A stretch of DNA of 64,000 nucleotides from Stappia sp. MMSF_3263 (GCF_030733745.1 NZ_JASHIK010000008.1:1-64000), one strand, 5' to 3'. Shown: positions 19,201 to 30,184, counted from the stretch's first letter. Translations and numbers: made by a program. The notes: generated by a model not told the origin, from the sequence alone.

Positions 19201-19428
19201 GGGATGGGTGGCATGCCAGGGACTGCCGGTTAAAGGGGACGCTTTGCCGCCCAATGCGGCAACGGTCCAGATTTGGCCGGCATAGGAAAAGGCGATGCGG
19301 CCGCCATCAGGGGATATCGCCGGGTAGCGCAGCCACAAGGCTTCAGGGTGCTCTTCAGCGCGGGCCACAGAGCCGCAAACAGACAACAAGGCGGCGATCG
19401 CCAATTGCGCCGTCTTTCGTTTCAGCAT
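16213..19428 (-). CDS. Secreted tricorn-type protease (beta-propeller, PDZ, S41 peptidase)
   Basis: A 1071-residue exported protein. The signal peptide MLKRKTAQLAIAALLSVCGS ends near ARAEE. About 650 residues of TolB/WD40-like propeller follow, with repeated SPDG and SADG blades (ISPDGGRIAF, WSPDGQSIAF, FTPDGKEVVF). Then comes a PDZ-like segment (GLYYDPDHDGEGMKILEVMP) and a C-terminal S41 domain. The nucleophile is probably the Ser of AGSYSDGS, with VVDIRANGGG before it, as in tricorn peptidases. The order matches the tricorn core, a periplasmic version. The start at 19428 has GAGGGG upstream. It probably trims peptides in the periplasm. Confidence 0.92.
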   Translation of the reverse strand: MLKRKTAQLAIAALLSVCGSVARAEEHPEALWLRYPAISPDGGRIAFSYAGQIWTVAALGGKASPLTGSPWHATHPVWSPDGQSIAFAADRHGQDDVFIAPAGGGAIARLTYHSANDRPMSFTPDGKEVVFSSARLGDPKADATNAVYGLSGLYQRPYAVSAMGGRPRQLLPTTALNLTYGPDGRILYEDDPSIVENTWRKHHVSDASHDIWLYDPNTNHHEEITGYRGEDRDPIWSADGSQVYWLSERGGNFNVWRKGLDQSEPEQVTFHERWPVRFLSSASDGTLAYAWNGALWRLDPDAAEPVRITVTISQGSLYDTTSIRDVTGEVTQMAIAPGGREIAFVARGEIFATGWDSKVTRRITDTVAQERDPAFSADGRRLVYASEGSGSWDIYETSMNDGDEVDRFSAPVALNERALVKDDADLFAPAYDPEGKRIAYLRNRTELRVQDLQTGTSLIAQAGDRTYSYNDGDLALEWSPDGQWLLSRSGYFSTAEIALIAADGSSSHNLSQNGYVDLKPHFSDDGSAVLWVSDRYGLRSTEGKPEEMDVMGAFLTRDGWESFHKTAAERSRVASGDEVTDKATIRPELEGVRQRTTRLTPRSGDYLSYRLLSDNKSLVTISPTPSGTAEARVRDLSSGADRKVFEIPAANVLAAEIDPEGTAVFVLTPGTITRYDLASGASSAVGYHAEIDRSIRAEVEYIIRSNWRATDQTFYRADMQGTDWKGVRDHYLAFAPHIFHWEDLAELLGEMDGELNASHQNPSYSGPDPLADATGVLGLYYDPDHDGEGMKILEVMPGGPADRRASPLRAGATILAVDGAPIAADIGMERLLNRKAGKEVRLSVLAAEGGETVETIVTPITTAQEFSLAYQRWVSKRRAMVSDLSGGRLGYIHLRSMMTDPYRTAFGDLFGLHSDAEAAVVDIRANGGGNLHDELIIMLTGSSDAVNRARDGHVVTRYPLARWTKPSILLQNAGSYSDGSVFPMLYKKKGVGKIVGDRTPGTGTAVSDVPQLQAGLRYRVPELGFQLNDGTWFENSEIEPDILIHNDPNLVAEGRDPQLEAAVKAMLEQLK

Positions 19429-19512
19429 TCCGTTCCCCTCTCTATGGCTTATGCCACGCATTTACTTGCAAGCGCGTATGATCTCCCGCAGCGCCCGCAA
19501 CGTCAGAGTTCG

Positions 19513-20400
19513 TCATTGGAAAAGAACATATCCTCCTGACCGATCACTGAGCGTAAAGGCCATGGTCAAACCGTGGCCGGATCGGTTTCGTGCGAGAACG
19601 GCGGTTCCGTGAGCACCGTCCGTGCAATGAACAGAGACTGCCTCGCTTGCCACACTTCCAGGGACATGTTTGATGAGACCCGTGCACAAAGGTGAGCCGC
19701 CGCCAGCTTGAACGATGAGCGCGTAGGCACCTTCCCTGTGCCCAACAATCGAGCCCTTGACGGTGTCGCCGCCGTAAAAAGTGCCTTGTCCCGAGAGGTT
19801 CACATTGGCAGATATCCGGTCAGCTCCGTGCGTGAGCGACGGAGAGTTCTCCCGCATGTAGCTTTCGACAGCGTCGTGCGCGTGGCCGAGTTGCTGGCGT
19901 GAGCAGGATGATCCAGCCGCAACTCGCCGACCGGCCGGATTGTAGAGTGTCGTGCAACCGCTCCTGAACCGAACCTCGATCTCACCGCTGTTGCGCATAT
20001 GCAGTTCCGGAACATCCTGCCTCTGTTCTTGCGCAGCGACGGGCGCACCGGGCTCCCGCAAGTAACGCCCCGCAACCCAGCCGGATATCTGCCCGTTTGG
20101 GGTTTCCACATGGCACCATCTGCTGTTCCCGCTTCCCCGGCAACCGAGATTGCGGAAGCGAAAACCATTCGGCGCCGTGGTGACGATCGGGTGCTGGGCG
20201 CTCGGACCATTGCGCACATTCAGATGATCGTTGGCCGCCACACCGGTGACCTGCCAATAGTCCGGTCCCGTCTGGGCATAGGCATTGCTTGCCGGAAAAA
20301 GAAGCAGGACCGACATGATCCACCCGACGGCGCCACATCGCCAAGACCGACGTGTTTCGCTCCCGGAAGACCAATCACCGGCAGATACTCTGTACTGCAT
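19513..20400 (-). CDS. Secreted SH3b-domain protein of unknown function
   Basis: A 295-residue exported protein. After an extended N-terminus and a hydrophobic signal segment (VGWIMSVLLLFPASNAYAQ), an SH3b domain is seen: LNVRNGPSAQHPIVTTAPNG, then WCHVETPNGQISGWVAGRYL. A second domain follows with a Cys-paired SGCTTLYNPAGRRV and CSRQQLGHAHDAVESYMREN, and the C-terminal beta-rich region (HREGAYALIVQAGGGSPLC) is also unassigned. AGGAGGGG precedes the ATG. SH3b domains usually bind cell-wall peptides. It is encoded upstream of the tricorn-like protease gene on the same strand. Confidence 0.82.
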   Translation of the reverse strand: MQYRVSAGDWSSGSETRRSWRCGAVGWIMSVLLLFPASNAYAQTGPDYWQVTGVAANDHLNVRNGPSAQHPIVTTAPNGFRFRNLGCRGSGNSRWCHVETPNGQISGWVAGRYLREPGAPVAAQEQRQDVPELHMRNSGEIEVRFRSGCTTLYNPAGRRVAAGSSCSRQQLGHAHDAVESYMRENSPSLTHGADRISANVNLSGQGTFYGGDTVKGSIVGHREGAYALIVQAGGGSPLCTGLIKHVPGSVASEAVSVHCTDGAHGTAVLARNRSGHGLTMAFTLSDRSGGYVLFQ

Positions 20401-20519
20401 TGTCCCCTCCTTGGTCTCACGCCCTCGGTGGCATGACACATCATGATTGCAGCCACACGCATACTCAACCACAAACGAAAATTAGGATGGATGGATAGCC
20501 GAGACACAGAAAGGGCTTA

Positions 20520-20777
20520 TCGGATGCCGAACGGCGCTACATCGCGCCGGGCAAGCCGATGCAGAACGGTTATGTCGAGAGCTTCAACGGGCGCCTGAGG
20601 GACGAGTGCCGTAACGGACATCTCTTCACCAGCTATCGCCCTGCTCGCGAGATCATCTAGAAATGGAGGATCGACTACAATTTGAACCGACCGCACACGA
20701 GCCTTGACGGGCTCACCCCGAACGAATTTGCAGCCCGGCCCGCAATGGACCACAAGGTGAACAGGGCTAACTTATAG
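20520..20777 (+). pseudogene. IS3-family transposase (OrfB) C-terminal remnant
   Basis: One frame gives [20 protein letters not shown], then DYNLNRPHTSLDGLTPNEF, which is the C-terminal end of an IS3-family DDE transposase with its catalytic Glu region. An in-frame TAG interrupts it at 20658-20660 and the N-terminal part is absent. It ends at the TAG at 20775-20777. This marks the left edge of the mosaic island and faces the larger IS3 remnant at 24734-26148. Confidence 0.85.
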
Positions 20778-21222
20778 ACGCGGACAGAACGGGAAGCAGG
20801 TCAAAGGCTTCGGAGGTCACAGCGCCCCTCGAACAGAACAAGGTTGTTGAAGTCATTGCAGTTGATTTGGCCGAGAACTGAAGCATTTTGCCCCATCCCG
20901 TCGAGCTCAACCGCACACACTTCAAAACCAGAATGCAACCCCGGGCGTTCCACGCGCAGACGTACTCATAGCGCGCGAGATTTAAGCATCTGAAATTTTA
21001 TGAAAATTTGGTAGCGGAGGAGCGCAGCCGCCGATACAGTCCTGCCACCGAATTCACTTGTTGAGGTGTAGCGCGCGCTCGGAATCACGCCCAACTCCAG
21101 CACTCATTCGAATGGCCTAGCCCAAAAGGAACCTGAATGTTCAGCTAAACAGTCCAAACGACTCATTCTCCCCACCTTTCAGCTGGCAAGGCGAGCTAGG
21201 CGCTGACTAAAAGTATTGAGTT
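20778..21222. other. Gene-free gap between IS3 remnant and fusA
   Basis: 445 bp with no supported gene. It is less GC-rich than its surroundings and has no clear terminator for the leftward fusA transcript. I see no rpsL, rpsG or tuf sequence, which would be expected beside an original fusA. Confidence 0.4.
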
Positions 21223-23480
<2,258 letters not shown>

Positions 23481-23484
<4 letters not shown>

Positions 23485-24629
23485 GCAGCCACCTCTCTGC
23501 CGGAGACGTGGCGCACAAGTTCGTCGATCACCCCTTGGGAAAAAATGGAAATTGATACATCATCTAATCTTGAGGAGAGTCTCGAAATATGGAAATTTAA
23601 CTCTCTATTCGCGTCAAATAACTCCTCCCTCCAAAGATGTGATTTCTCAAATTTACTGGAAGAGATTCTTTCAACAATGATTTTAATTTCCTCAATCTCA
23701 CGCATCTTAAAATCACAAGAATTAATAATAAAGTTAGTGATTTTATCTGACAAATCACCGAGAAAACACACCCTCGAAAGAGACAGGCAGCGCTTCAATG
23801 CCTTCACATAATTCTGATCTTCAAAATAGATTCTAGCCTGCCCTAGGAGCCAGTGTATGTAGCGCCCGATTTCGTATGGATCGGCCAGCTCATTCGGAAC
23901 CGCCAACGTCGGCACCATATGGACTTCTTGCGCCGCGAATGTCTTGTCCATCGCAGCGCTTCGCCAATCATCGTCGCAAAATATCATGACGTTGGACACA
24001 TCACACGGACGAAATCCCTTGACTTTTCCAAAAAAATCTATTTTTCCAAAGGAGGTATTTGAAATCGACGGATCTATACCGTTTAGTGCACATTCAATAT
24101 CAGAAAAATCATCTTCCGCCCCCCAAATCCGCCCGTCAAAATACAACTTCTCAAAGTACAGATCATCTTCATTTCGAAATTTATTGGTTAAAGAATTAAA
24201 AATATCTGCATGATCAGAAGAAACATACTCACAAAAATCAAAATCACCATTTGTGACGCTGGACTTTATTACTGCAGCACTACCAGATAAGCAAACAATT
24301 GAATCGCGGAGCGTTCTGACTTTGCGCGAAAGAAGCCAAATAGCATCCAGCTCTCGCTCACTCGGAAATGCGGGAACAATATGATAGGGAGCTCGAACAA
24401 CTGCAGGAGGATCGACGCGAATTAGATAGCCCGGATGCTTCTCGTCAGCAATCCAGCCCTGATATGCCCCCTCATGCAAAATAGAAAAGCCCGAAAGGAA
24501 GCTTTCTAAGCTTTTTCTGAGCGCCAAATACATAGAATCACCCCTGAAATCTCCAGAGAAATTCCTATTGCTCTCATAAAAATCCAAGCATGCGGAGAAA
24601 ATACTAGACGGACTTCTATCTATTGCCAT
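23481..24629 (-). CDS. AT-rich nucleotidyltransferase-fold protein, function unknown
   Basis: A 382-residue protein I do not recognise by name. Residues near 110-130 read [19 protein letters not shown], which fits the nucleotidyltransferase pattern hG[GS]...DhDh, and a further Asp in [10 protein letters not shown] could complete the acid triad. The C-terminal third is helical ([20 protein letters not shown]). Base use is clearly more AT-rich than the flanks, a sign of recent transfer. Its TGA overlaps the GTG of the fused EF-G frame. IS3 debris lies upstream. It might be a NMP- or aminoglycoside-type transferase or a toxin; none of this is shown. The ribosome binding site (GAGAAGT) is weak. 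Confidence 0.75.
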
Positions 24630-25119
24630 AAATTTTACTTCTCAGAGAAATGCTCACCATCTGCCAGGGAAAGCCAAACCTCCACCGTTGATCGAGGTCA
24701 GCGTAGATATTCGAACAACTTTCACAGGGCAAGTCAAGATGTAGAATAGCAGACACCATGCCCCCCCCACGTTGATATCTGGACACTCGCAAAACGTTGT
24801 GATTTCAGCTGGGTTTCAGGCTGATGCTCAGCAGCAGAAGGTTGCAACGCGATGCAGACGGAAGTGAAGAAGTTTCTCACGTTGCGGCCGCAGCGACTTG
24901 CGATCCTGCAGAACTCCTTCGGCTCGTCCACGTCCGCTTCATCGCGTTTCTGCCCTAAATAGAGGTACGGCCAAAAACAATTTTTCCATTCCCTTGTTTT
25001 GCCGGGCAGATATTGGGCAGAGATCAATGCGACGATGCTCCCCGCTGAGTCAAAAAACCAACTGGCCGTAGCCAAAGCCCTGTTCAGACATTTGAATAAA
25101 TGCTCGCTCTCGTGGCCCA

Positions 25120-25885
25120 TCAAACAGCGGCTCGAGCGCCAATCCTCCGACTTTTCAGCGGCGTGTCGGCAAGGGTCACGAACCAGTGGGCGTTCAGGCA
25201 TTCCGCCCTGAAGCGACCATTGAAGGCTTCGATGTATGCGTTGTCGGTCGGCTTTCCCGGCCTGCTGAAGTCGAGCATAACGCCTTTCGCATAGGCCCAT
25301 AGGTCGTCGAGGTCGCGGGAGACGAACTCTGAGCCTTGGTCGACGGCGGATCGTCTTCGGATAGCCGATCATCGGACAGACCTGTTCCAGCGACCTGACC
25401 ACGTCCTCCGCCCGATAGCTGAACCGGGGATCGAGCACAGGCACATAGCGGGAGAATGTGTCGACGACCGTCAGTACACGTATCTTCTTGCCCGTCGCGA
25501 GCTGATCGTGGACGAAGTCCATGGCCCAGACGTCGTTCGGGCCCACTGCTTCCTTGCGGTCGTCACGGAGCTTCGCCTTCACGCGCCGCTTCGGCGTCTT
25601 GTTCCTGAGCTGCAAGCCCAAGTCCCTGTAAATGCGTTAGGTTCGCTTCACGTTGATGTCCCAGCCCTCGCGCTTCAGAAGGACGTGGACACACCGGTAG
25701 CCGTAGCGCACGCGTGTCGCGCAGATCTCCTCGATCCGAGCTTCGATGCCGGCCTGATCGCGGCGACGGGACTTGTAGTGATAGGTCGAGGTGTCGAATT
25801 CCAGAACCCGGCACGCCCGCCGGATCGACACGTTCCACTCATCACACATCTGCGTCATCAGTTCGCGTTTGCGACCAGGCCTCAC
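25120..25885 (-). pseudogene. IS3-family OrfB transposase, stop and frameshift
   Basis: The N-terminal piece (ELMTQMCDEWNVSIRRACRV, then RVRYGYRCVHVLLKREGWDI) ends at a TAA at 25637-25639. The next piece, in the same frame, has GPNDVWAMDFVHDQLATGKK (catalytic Asp region) and VLTVVDTFSRYVPVL. Near 25350 the frame shifts before DQGSEFVSRDLDDLWAYAKG and AYIEAFNGRFRAECLNAHWF, which hold the remaining DDE residues. The extreme C-terminus is lost near 25120. Confidence 0.8.
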
Positions 25886-26148
25886 AGTTTTCGGCGAATG
25901 ACGTCCTGCAGCATCTCCTTGTCCAGAGAGAGATCGGCCACCAGCTTCCGGAGCTTGCCGTTCTCGTCCTCAAGCTGCTTCAGTCGCTTCATCTCGGTTC
26001 GCAGCAATCCGTCGTATTTCTTCTTCCAGTTGAAGTAAGTCGCCTAGCTGATCCCAGCCCGACGAGAGATCTCCGCAACGGGGATTCCATCCGCCCCATG
26101 TTTCAGAATGAATGCCTTCTGCGCGTCCGAAAACTTCGATGCCTTCAT
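25882..26148 (-). pseudogene. IS3-family OrfA, interrupted by an amber codon
   Basis: MKASKFSDAQKAFILKHGAD starts an 89-codon frame with the helix-turn-helix of IS3-group OrfA, then WKKKYDGLLRTEMKRLKQLE (leucine zipper) and LVADLSLDKEMLQDVIRRK. A TAG at 26044-26046 sits inside the helix-turn-helix where related proteins have a coding residue. The rest is intact, so decay is recent. Confidence 0.8.
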
Positions 26149-26333
26149 CGCTTCCGCTCCTCCCAGCCAGGAGATGTTACCGCGGAAAGCCCCACTTTCG
26201 AACGATCCAGTTTACGGGGATCAGAGCACCACCCCATGAGGATAGATGCCAGATCGGGCGGCACGTTGCCAATAGAGATGGAGTTGGCCTGAGAACCATC
26301 AAGTGGCCGGGACAACACGATGAGCCGCTGCCT

Positions 26334-27731
26334 TCAAGCTTCCGCATCGGGCGCGATCGGTTGGCTGCGTTTCTGCGCCATCACGCTGGCGGAATTTTTG
26401 GCGACATAATCGAGCAGCACACCAGCACCTTTATCGAGATAGTTGCGCACGATCGCACCATTCAACAACAGGAACTGGAGATGGGTCGCCTGCGTGATCT
26501 CGCGGGCATAGGCGACCGCCTCACTAGAGAAGTCGCTGGTCGTCACCACCGCCACGACATGCGCCTTGGAATAGATGGCGAGGCCGACTTCCTTGGCAAC
26601 ATCGCCAAGGCTGACCCGCCCACGGACGCATTTGCACTGAAAGTTCCAGCGCGAAAAGAGCAGGCTCTTGCCTTCGGCGGTCAGGTCCACCTCGGCATAG
26701 GCCGTGTCGCGGCTGCGCAGGCGGAACGCACGCGGCTCAAGCCCGATGTCGAGGATCATCTTGAGCGCGAGCAGTTCAAGGCCAAGCCCGCGCTCATAAG
26801 TCTGATCGCTGGCCAGCAATCGTTTGACCTCGGCGGCGGGCAAATCAATCTTGGCGCGCAGGTCTGACGGGATCACCTGGTCAAAATCGGGCATCACGGC
26901 TTCGATCGGGATGCCAAGCAATTTGGCCGAGGGCGCGATCGGGCCGCTTTTGCCACCGCGCCCCCTGCTCGTCGTCGCGGGCAGTTCGAGCCAGCCAGCT
27001 TCAGCCAAGGGTTTGATGACCTTAGCGCGGATTTGATCCTCGTCGAACCGGGCGCGATGATCGCGAAGACACTCATCGATGATCTGCTTGGCCCCAATCT
27101 CGCCGCCACCGTTGCTTTCGGCAACACGCCGCAGCACCTGCAGGAAAATCTGCTGGTTGAGCGGAAGGTCGGCAAAGCTCGAGCGTTCCGACGCCGAAAT
27201 GCCAAGCACGGCTTTCATAACAGCTTCATTGGGCTGCGGATTGGCATTGCCGCTGCGCTCAAACAGTCCGGCCTCGATTATCCAGTTGAGCAACGTCGTG
27301 TGGTCGGTGGTCGCGTTCGACAGTCCTTCGATCCCGATGATCTCAAGCTCGCGCTTCAGGCTGTCCTTGCTCAACCTCTCTCCGCGCGTGTTGAGCGAGC
27401 GCACCGCGTCGATGATCGCCATGCCGTTGCTCGTATCGACGATATGCCGAGTCATGAGTTGGGCGGCCGTGACCGCGTCGGGTGCAGCAAGGATCACCTT
27501 GCCCGCCTCGGTGAGACCCGGCGGCGTCCGGGTCATCAGCCCGAGGCTGGTCAAGGTCGCCGGGATATTAGTGCTGGCGCGTTTGTTACCGGCGCTTTTG
27601 AAAAAGACGCGGTCCCATTCGGCGACGATCGCTGGGAAATTCGGCGCCAGCGTATCAAGGATGCGTAGCGGCTCGCGCACATCGCCGATGATGCCCGGCG
27701 AGAAATCATTGAACGAAGGCAGGCGCCTCAT
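26334..27731 (-). CDS. Restriction endonuclease, PD-(D/E)XK fold
   Basis: A 465-residue nuclease encoded by the last gene of a restriction-modification operon. The C-terminal third holds a PD-(D/E)XK-like core: Glu319 in ERGLGLELLALK, Asp349 in AEVDLTAEG, and Gln365-Cys-Lys367 in FSRWNFQCK, as in Mrr-like enzymes. The N-terminal 250 residues are mostly helical, with winged-helix-like segments that probably recognise DNA. Its ATG overlaps the TGA of the second methyltransferase (ATGA). With two m5C methyltransferases, an asymmetric target cut in Type II fashion is plausible, but the site cannot be read from sequence. Confidence 0.85.
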   Translation of the reverse strand: MRRLPSFNDFSPGIIGDVREPLRILDTLAPNFPAIVAEWDRVFFKSAGNKRASTNIPATLTSLGLMTRTPPGLTEAGKVILAAPDAVTAAQLMTRHIVDTSNGMAIIDAVRSLNTRGERLSKDSLKRELEIIGIEGLSNATTDHTTLLNWIIEAGLFERSGNANPQPNEAVMKAVLGISASERSSFADLPLNQQIFLQVLRRVAESNGGGEIGAKQIIDECLRDHRARFDEDQIRAKVIKPLAEAGWLELPATTSRGRGGKSGPIAPSAKLLGIPIEAVMPDFDQVIPSDLRAKIDLPAAEVKRLLASDQTYERGLGLELLALKMILDIGLEPRAFRLRSRDTAYAEVDLTAEGKSLLFSRWNFQCKCVRGRVSLGDVAKEVGLAIYSKAHVVAVVTTSDFSSEAVAYAREITQATHLQFLLLNGAIVRNYLDKGAGVLLDYVAKNSASVMAQKRSQPIAPDAEA

Positions 27732-28777
27732 GCGGCGTCACGCAACTTTGCGCCGATCGCCTCGGCAACGCTGCGGCCGACCGCCGCCGCCAGCATCGGT
27801 GGCACTGCATTGCCGATCTGGCGCCATTGCTGCTCGATCGTGCCGGCCAACTCGAACGCGTCCGGAAAAGTCTGCAGCCGTTTGATCTCGCTGATCCGCA
27901 AGATGCGGTTGCGCCAATGGAACGGCCCCATATTGTTCGAGCGGCGTGCCTGAATCGTCCAGGACGGCATGTCCGGGCTTAGCTTGAGCAGGAACGACCA
28001 GTAGCGCCCGCGCCATTTGAAGCGGGGTGAGGGATGGCCGCGCTTTTCGGTGAAATAGAGGTAATTGTCGCCCGGCGGCACCTGACGCAGCAGATCATGA
28101 TGCTGACCACCGGCGAAATGGCCCTCGTCGCAGGCATTTTCCTCGGTATCGAGATCGTGCAGCACCTCGCCAGTGTTCACCCAGGGTAGAAGCCCTGACG
28201 TTGGTTCGCGGCTATGGGTCGGGTGGGGCAGCATGACCTTGTCATCGAGCGATCCGACGACGAAGCAACGCTCGCGGATCTGCGGCACTCCAAAATCGGC
28301 GGCGTTGAGCACATCCGTGCTGACCTTATAGCCAAGCTTCTCTGCCCGCTCGATGATCGTCTCGAGCGCATCGGCATGGACCTTGTATGCGAGCCCCTTA
28401 ACATTCTCGAGAATGAAGGCGCGCGGGCGCACCCAGTCGAGCATGCTCAGATATCCGTTGACCGTCTCCCAGCCATTGGGGTCCTCAAGCGCGCGCGGCT
28501 TGTCTTTGCGATAGAAACGGCTCTTAGAGAAAGGCGGGCACGGTGGACCGCCTGCAATCAGGTCGATCTCGCCAATCTTGCCGCCAAGCGTGGCGATAAT
28601 GTCGGCGCGGGTGATCGCGCCGATCCGGCCGACCAGGAACGGCGTCGACGGCATCGCCCGCCGCCAGGTGTCGGCGCAGAGCTTTTCTGAATCCGAGGCC
28701 AGGACCGTGTTGAACCCAGCCTCGTGCAAGCCGAGGTCCAGACCGCCGCAGCCGCTAAACAAGCTGATACTACGCAT
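27728..28777 (-). CDS. DNA (cytosine-5) methyltransferase, second of pair
   Basis: A 349-residue C5-cytosine methyltransferase. Motif I is ISLFSGCGGLDLG, motif IV GGPPCPPFS with catalytic Cys80, motif VI ENVKG, motif VIII QIRERCFVVG, and motif X GNAVPPMLAAAVG. The motif IV triplet is PCP where most of the family has PCQ. The ATG at 28777 has GAGAGG upstream and lies 7 bases after the stop of the first methyltransferase; the longer frame from 29059 is antisense-like. Beyond motif VIII the sequence is close to its neighbour (PPGDNYLYFTEKRGHPSPRF, LLKLSPDMPSWTIQA), so the pair arose by duplication. Confidence 0.93.
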   Translation of the reverse strand: MRSISLFSGCGGLDLGLHEAGFNTVLASDSEKLCADTWRRAMPSTPFLVGRIGAITRADIIATLGGKIGEIDLIAGGPPCPPFSKSRFYRKDKPRALEDPNGWETVNGYLSMLDWVRPRAFILENVKGLAYKVHADALETIIERAEKLGYKVSTDVLNAADFGVPQIRERCFVVGSLDDKVMLPHPTHSREPTSGLLPWVNTGEVLHDLDTEENACDEGHFAGGQHHDLLRQVPPGDNYLYFTEKRGHPSPRFKWRGRYWSFLLKLSPDMPSWTIQARRSNNMGPFHWRNRILRISEIKRLQTFPDAFELAGTIEQQWRQIGNAVPPMLAAAVGRSVAEAIGAKLRDAA

Positions 28778-28784
28778 GAATGTT

Positions 28785-29963
28785 TTACCTCTCGACCGTT
28801 TCAAGCACCGCTTCAACCATTCGGCGCGCAAGTGGCGGCGGAACCGCATTGCCCATCTGGCGCACCCGTTCACGTCGGCTGCCAACCAGATTATAACCTT
28901 CCGGGAAGCCCTGCAGCGCGGCCATCTCGACCGTACGAAGCCGGCGATTCGCCCAGTGGAACGGCCCGGTCCAAGGACCAGGCGACGCGGCGATCGTCCA
29001 AGACGGGCGATCCGGAGAGAGCTTGAGCAGGAAGTTCCAGAAGCGGGTTTCGGCTTCAAATGTCGGATTGGGATGGCCGGCCCAGGCGGTGTGCGCCTTG
29101 TAGTTTGAGCCCGGTGGAACGGTTCGCAGATGCTCGGCCCAACGCCCCGCGATCAACTCCTCCGGCTCGAAATACTGCGGGTGATCAAACCCTGCCAGTG
29201 CCTCACCCGCGGTTATCGCTGCCTTGCGGCCCATTTCGTTTTTGAGTGTGTGGCTTGCCTCGGGCGCAACTGGCGTGCCGCGCTTTGCGCCGAGCAGGAA
29301 CACGCGCTCACGGGTTTGCGCAACACCATATTCCGCCGCATTGGCGGTGACTTGCGTTACATTATAGCCTGCTGCTTCGGCTGCGTGGCGGAAGCCGTCC
29401 AGCACCGGCTTGTTGCGCGGATGCTTGATGCTCGGGACATTCTCGAACACGAATCCGTCGGCATTGGACTCAAAGATCAGCCGCCAAAATTCTTCGACCA
29501 GGGTCCGGCGAGAATCGGCGCGCGCCTCAGTCGGCGCTGAAGGCCTCTCCATCGCGATGCCGGCGGCACGGGCGCGGCGATAGCGCGATTCCTCACCATT
29601 CTCGACCCAATAGGCCGCTTTGGAAAAGGGCTGGCACGGCGCACCACCAACGACGATCAGCGGATCGCCCGGCGCAAGCCCAGCAGCATGGCGCAGGTCG
29701 AGCCCGGTAATCGCCGCGACATCGGCTTCCAGTACGGCGTCATGATAGGAGGCGTTGGCGCGCAGAGTCTTGCAGGCGATGGCATCGAGTTCGACACACG
29801 CATGGACCTTGCAGCCAGCATCAGTCGCACCGATGCTGAGGCCACCAGCGCCAGCGAACAGATCAATGACGGGCATCTTGGCCCGTGCCGAGCGGGTAAG
29901 CGACGTCGTCGGGCTATCCGCGGTGACGTCAAGGGGCGTGGCGGGGGGATCAAGCAATGCCAT
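28785..29963 (-). CDS. DNA (cytosine-5) methyltransferase, first of pair
   Basis: A 392-residue C5-cytosine methyltransferase: motif I VIDLFAGAGGLSIG, motif IV GGAPCQPFS with Cys110, motif VI FENVP, motif VIII QTRERVFLLG, and motif X MGNAVPPPLARRMV. A target-recognition region lies between VIII and X. It starts 2 bases after the stop of the small RHH gene. Two m5C enzymes beside one nuclease usually protect the two strands of an asymmetric site, one strand each. Confidence 0.94.
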   Translation of the reverse strand: MALLDPPATPLDVTADSPTTSLTRSARAKMPVIDLFAGAGGLSIGATDAGCKVHACVELDAIACKTLRANASYHDAVLEADVAAITGLDLRHAAGLAPGDPLIVVGGAPCQPFSKAAYWVENGEESRYRRARAAGIAMERPSAPTEARADSRRTLVEEFWRLIFESNADGFVFENVPSIKHPRNKPVLDGFRHAAEAAGYNVTQVTANAAEYGVAQTRERVFLLGAKRGTPVAPEASHTLKNEMGRKAAITAGEALAGFDHPQYFEPEELIAGRWAEHLRTVPPGSNYKAHTAWAGHPNPTFEAETRFWNFLLKLSPDRPSWTIAASPGPWTGPFHWANRRLRTVEMAALQGFPEGYNLVGSRRERVRQMGNAVPPPLARRMVEAVLETVER

Positions 29964-29965
29964 GA

Positions 29966-30157
29966 TCAGTTGCGTCGACCAAAATCGAGAGGCAGCTGCG
30001 CTTCGCGACCCTGCTCAACCAGCTGGTCGACCGCATAGCGCACCAGCCAAGCGACGCTCACCTTATGCCGCGAAGCGAGTTCCTTCAGCGCGGCCTCCTG
30101 GCCCCGGCTCAGCGACGCGGTAACGCGAACCACGCCATCTTCTGCTATTACTGCCAT
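29966..30157 (-). CDS. Ribbon-helix-helix regulator of the restriction-modification operon
   Basis: A 63-residue CopG/RHH-type protein: a beta strand (GVVRVTASLSRGQEAAL), then KELASRHKVSVAWLVRYAVD. GGAGGTGGG precedes the ATG at 30157. It is the first gene of the run regulator-methyltransferase-methyltransferase-nuclease and probably does the job of a control (C) protein, delaying nuclease synthesis after entry into a new host. A perfect inverted repeat lies just upstream of its ribosome binding site. RHH regulators are less usual than XRE-type C proteins in this role. Confidence 0.82.
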   Translation of the reverse strand: MAVIAEDGVVRVTASLSRGQEAALKELASRHKVSVAWLVRYAVDQLVEQGREAQLPLDFGRRN

Positions 30158-30169
30158 TGTCCCACCTCC

Positions 30170-30184
30170 GCTGCAACTTGCAGC
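30170..30184. promoter_or_regulatory. Probable RHH operator upstream of the restriction-modification operon
   Basis: GCTGCAA and TTGCAGC flank a single central C, a perfect 15-bp inverted repeat about 13 bp upstream of the RHH start codon. Position and symmetry suit autoregulation by the small regulator. Confidence 0.6.

Larger units (their letters stand above)
24734..26148 (-). mobile_element. Degenerate IS3-family insertion sequence (IS407-like)
   Basis: Remains of an orfA/orfB element reading leftward. OrfA has an in-frame stop, OrfB has a stop and a frameshift, and the OrfB end beyond about 25120 is replaced by unrelated sequence containing LFKCLNRALATASWFFDSAG. Terminal inverted repeats could not be placed. 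It is incapable of transposing by itself and separates the nucleotidyltransferase/EF-G pair from the restriction-modification operon. Confidence 0.8.

Noticed and set aside
20517-20753. Short minus-strand frame
   Set aside because: The plus strand carries the IS3 transposase tail in this place; the minus frame is its shadow.
24734-25621. 295-codon minus-strand frame as an intact transposase
   Set aside because: It joins an OrfB middle piece to frameshifted and unrelated sequence, so I described it as part of a degenerate IS element.
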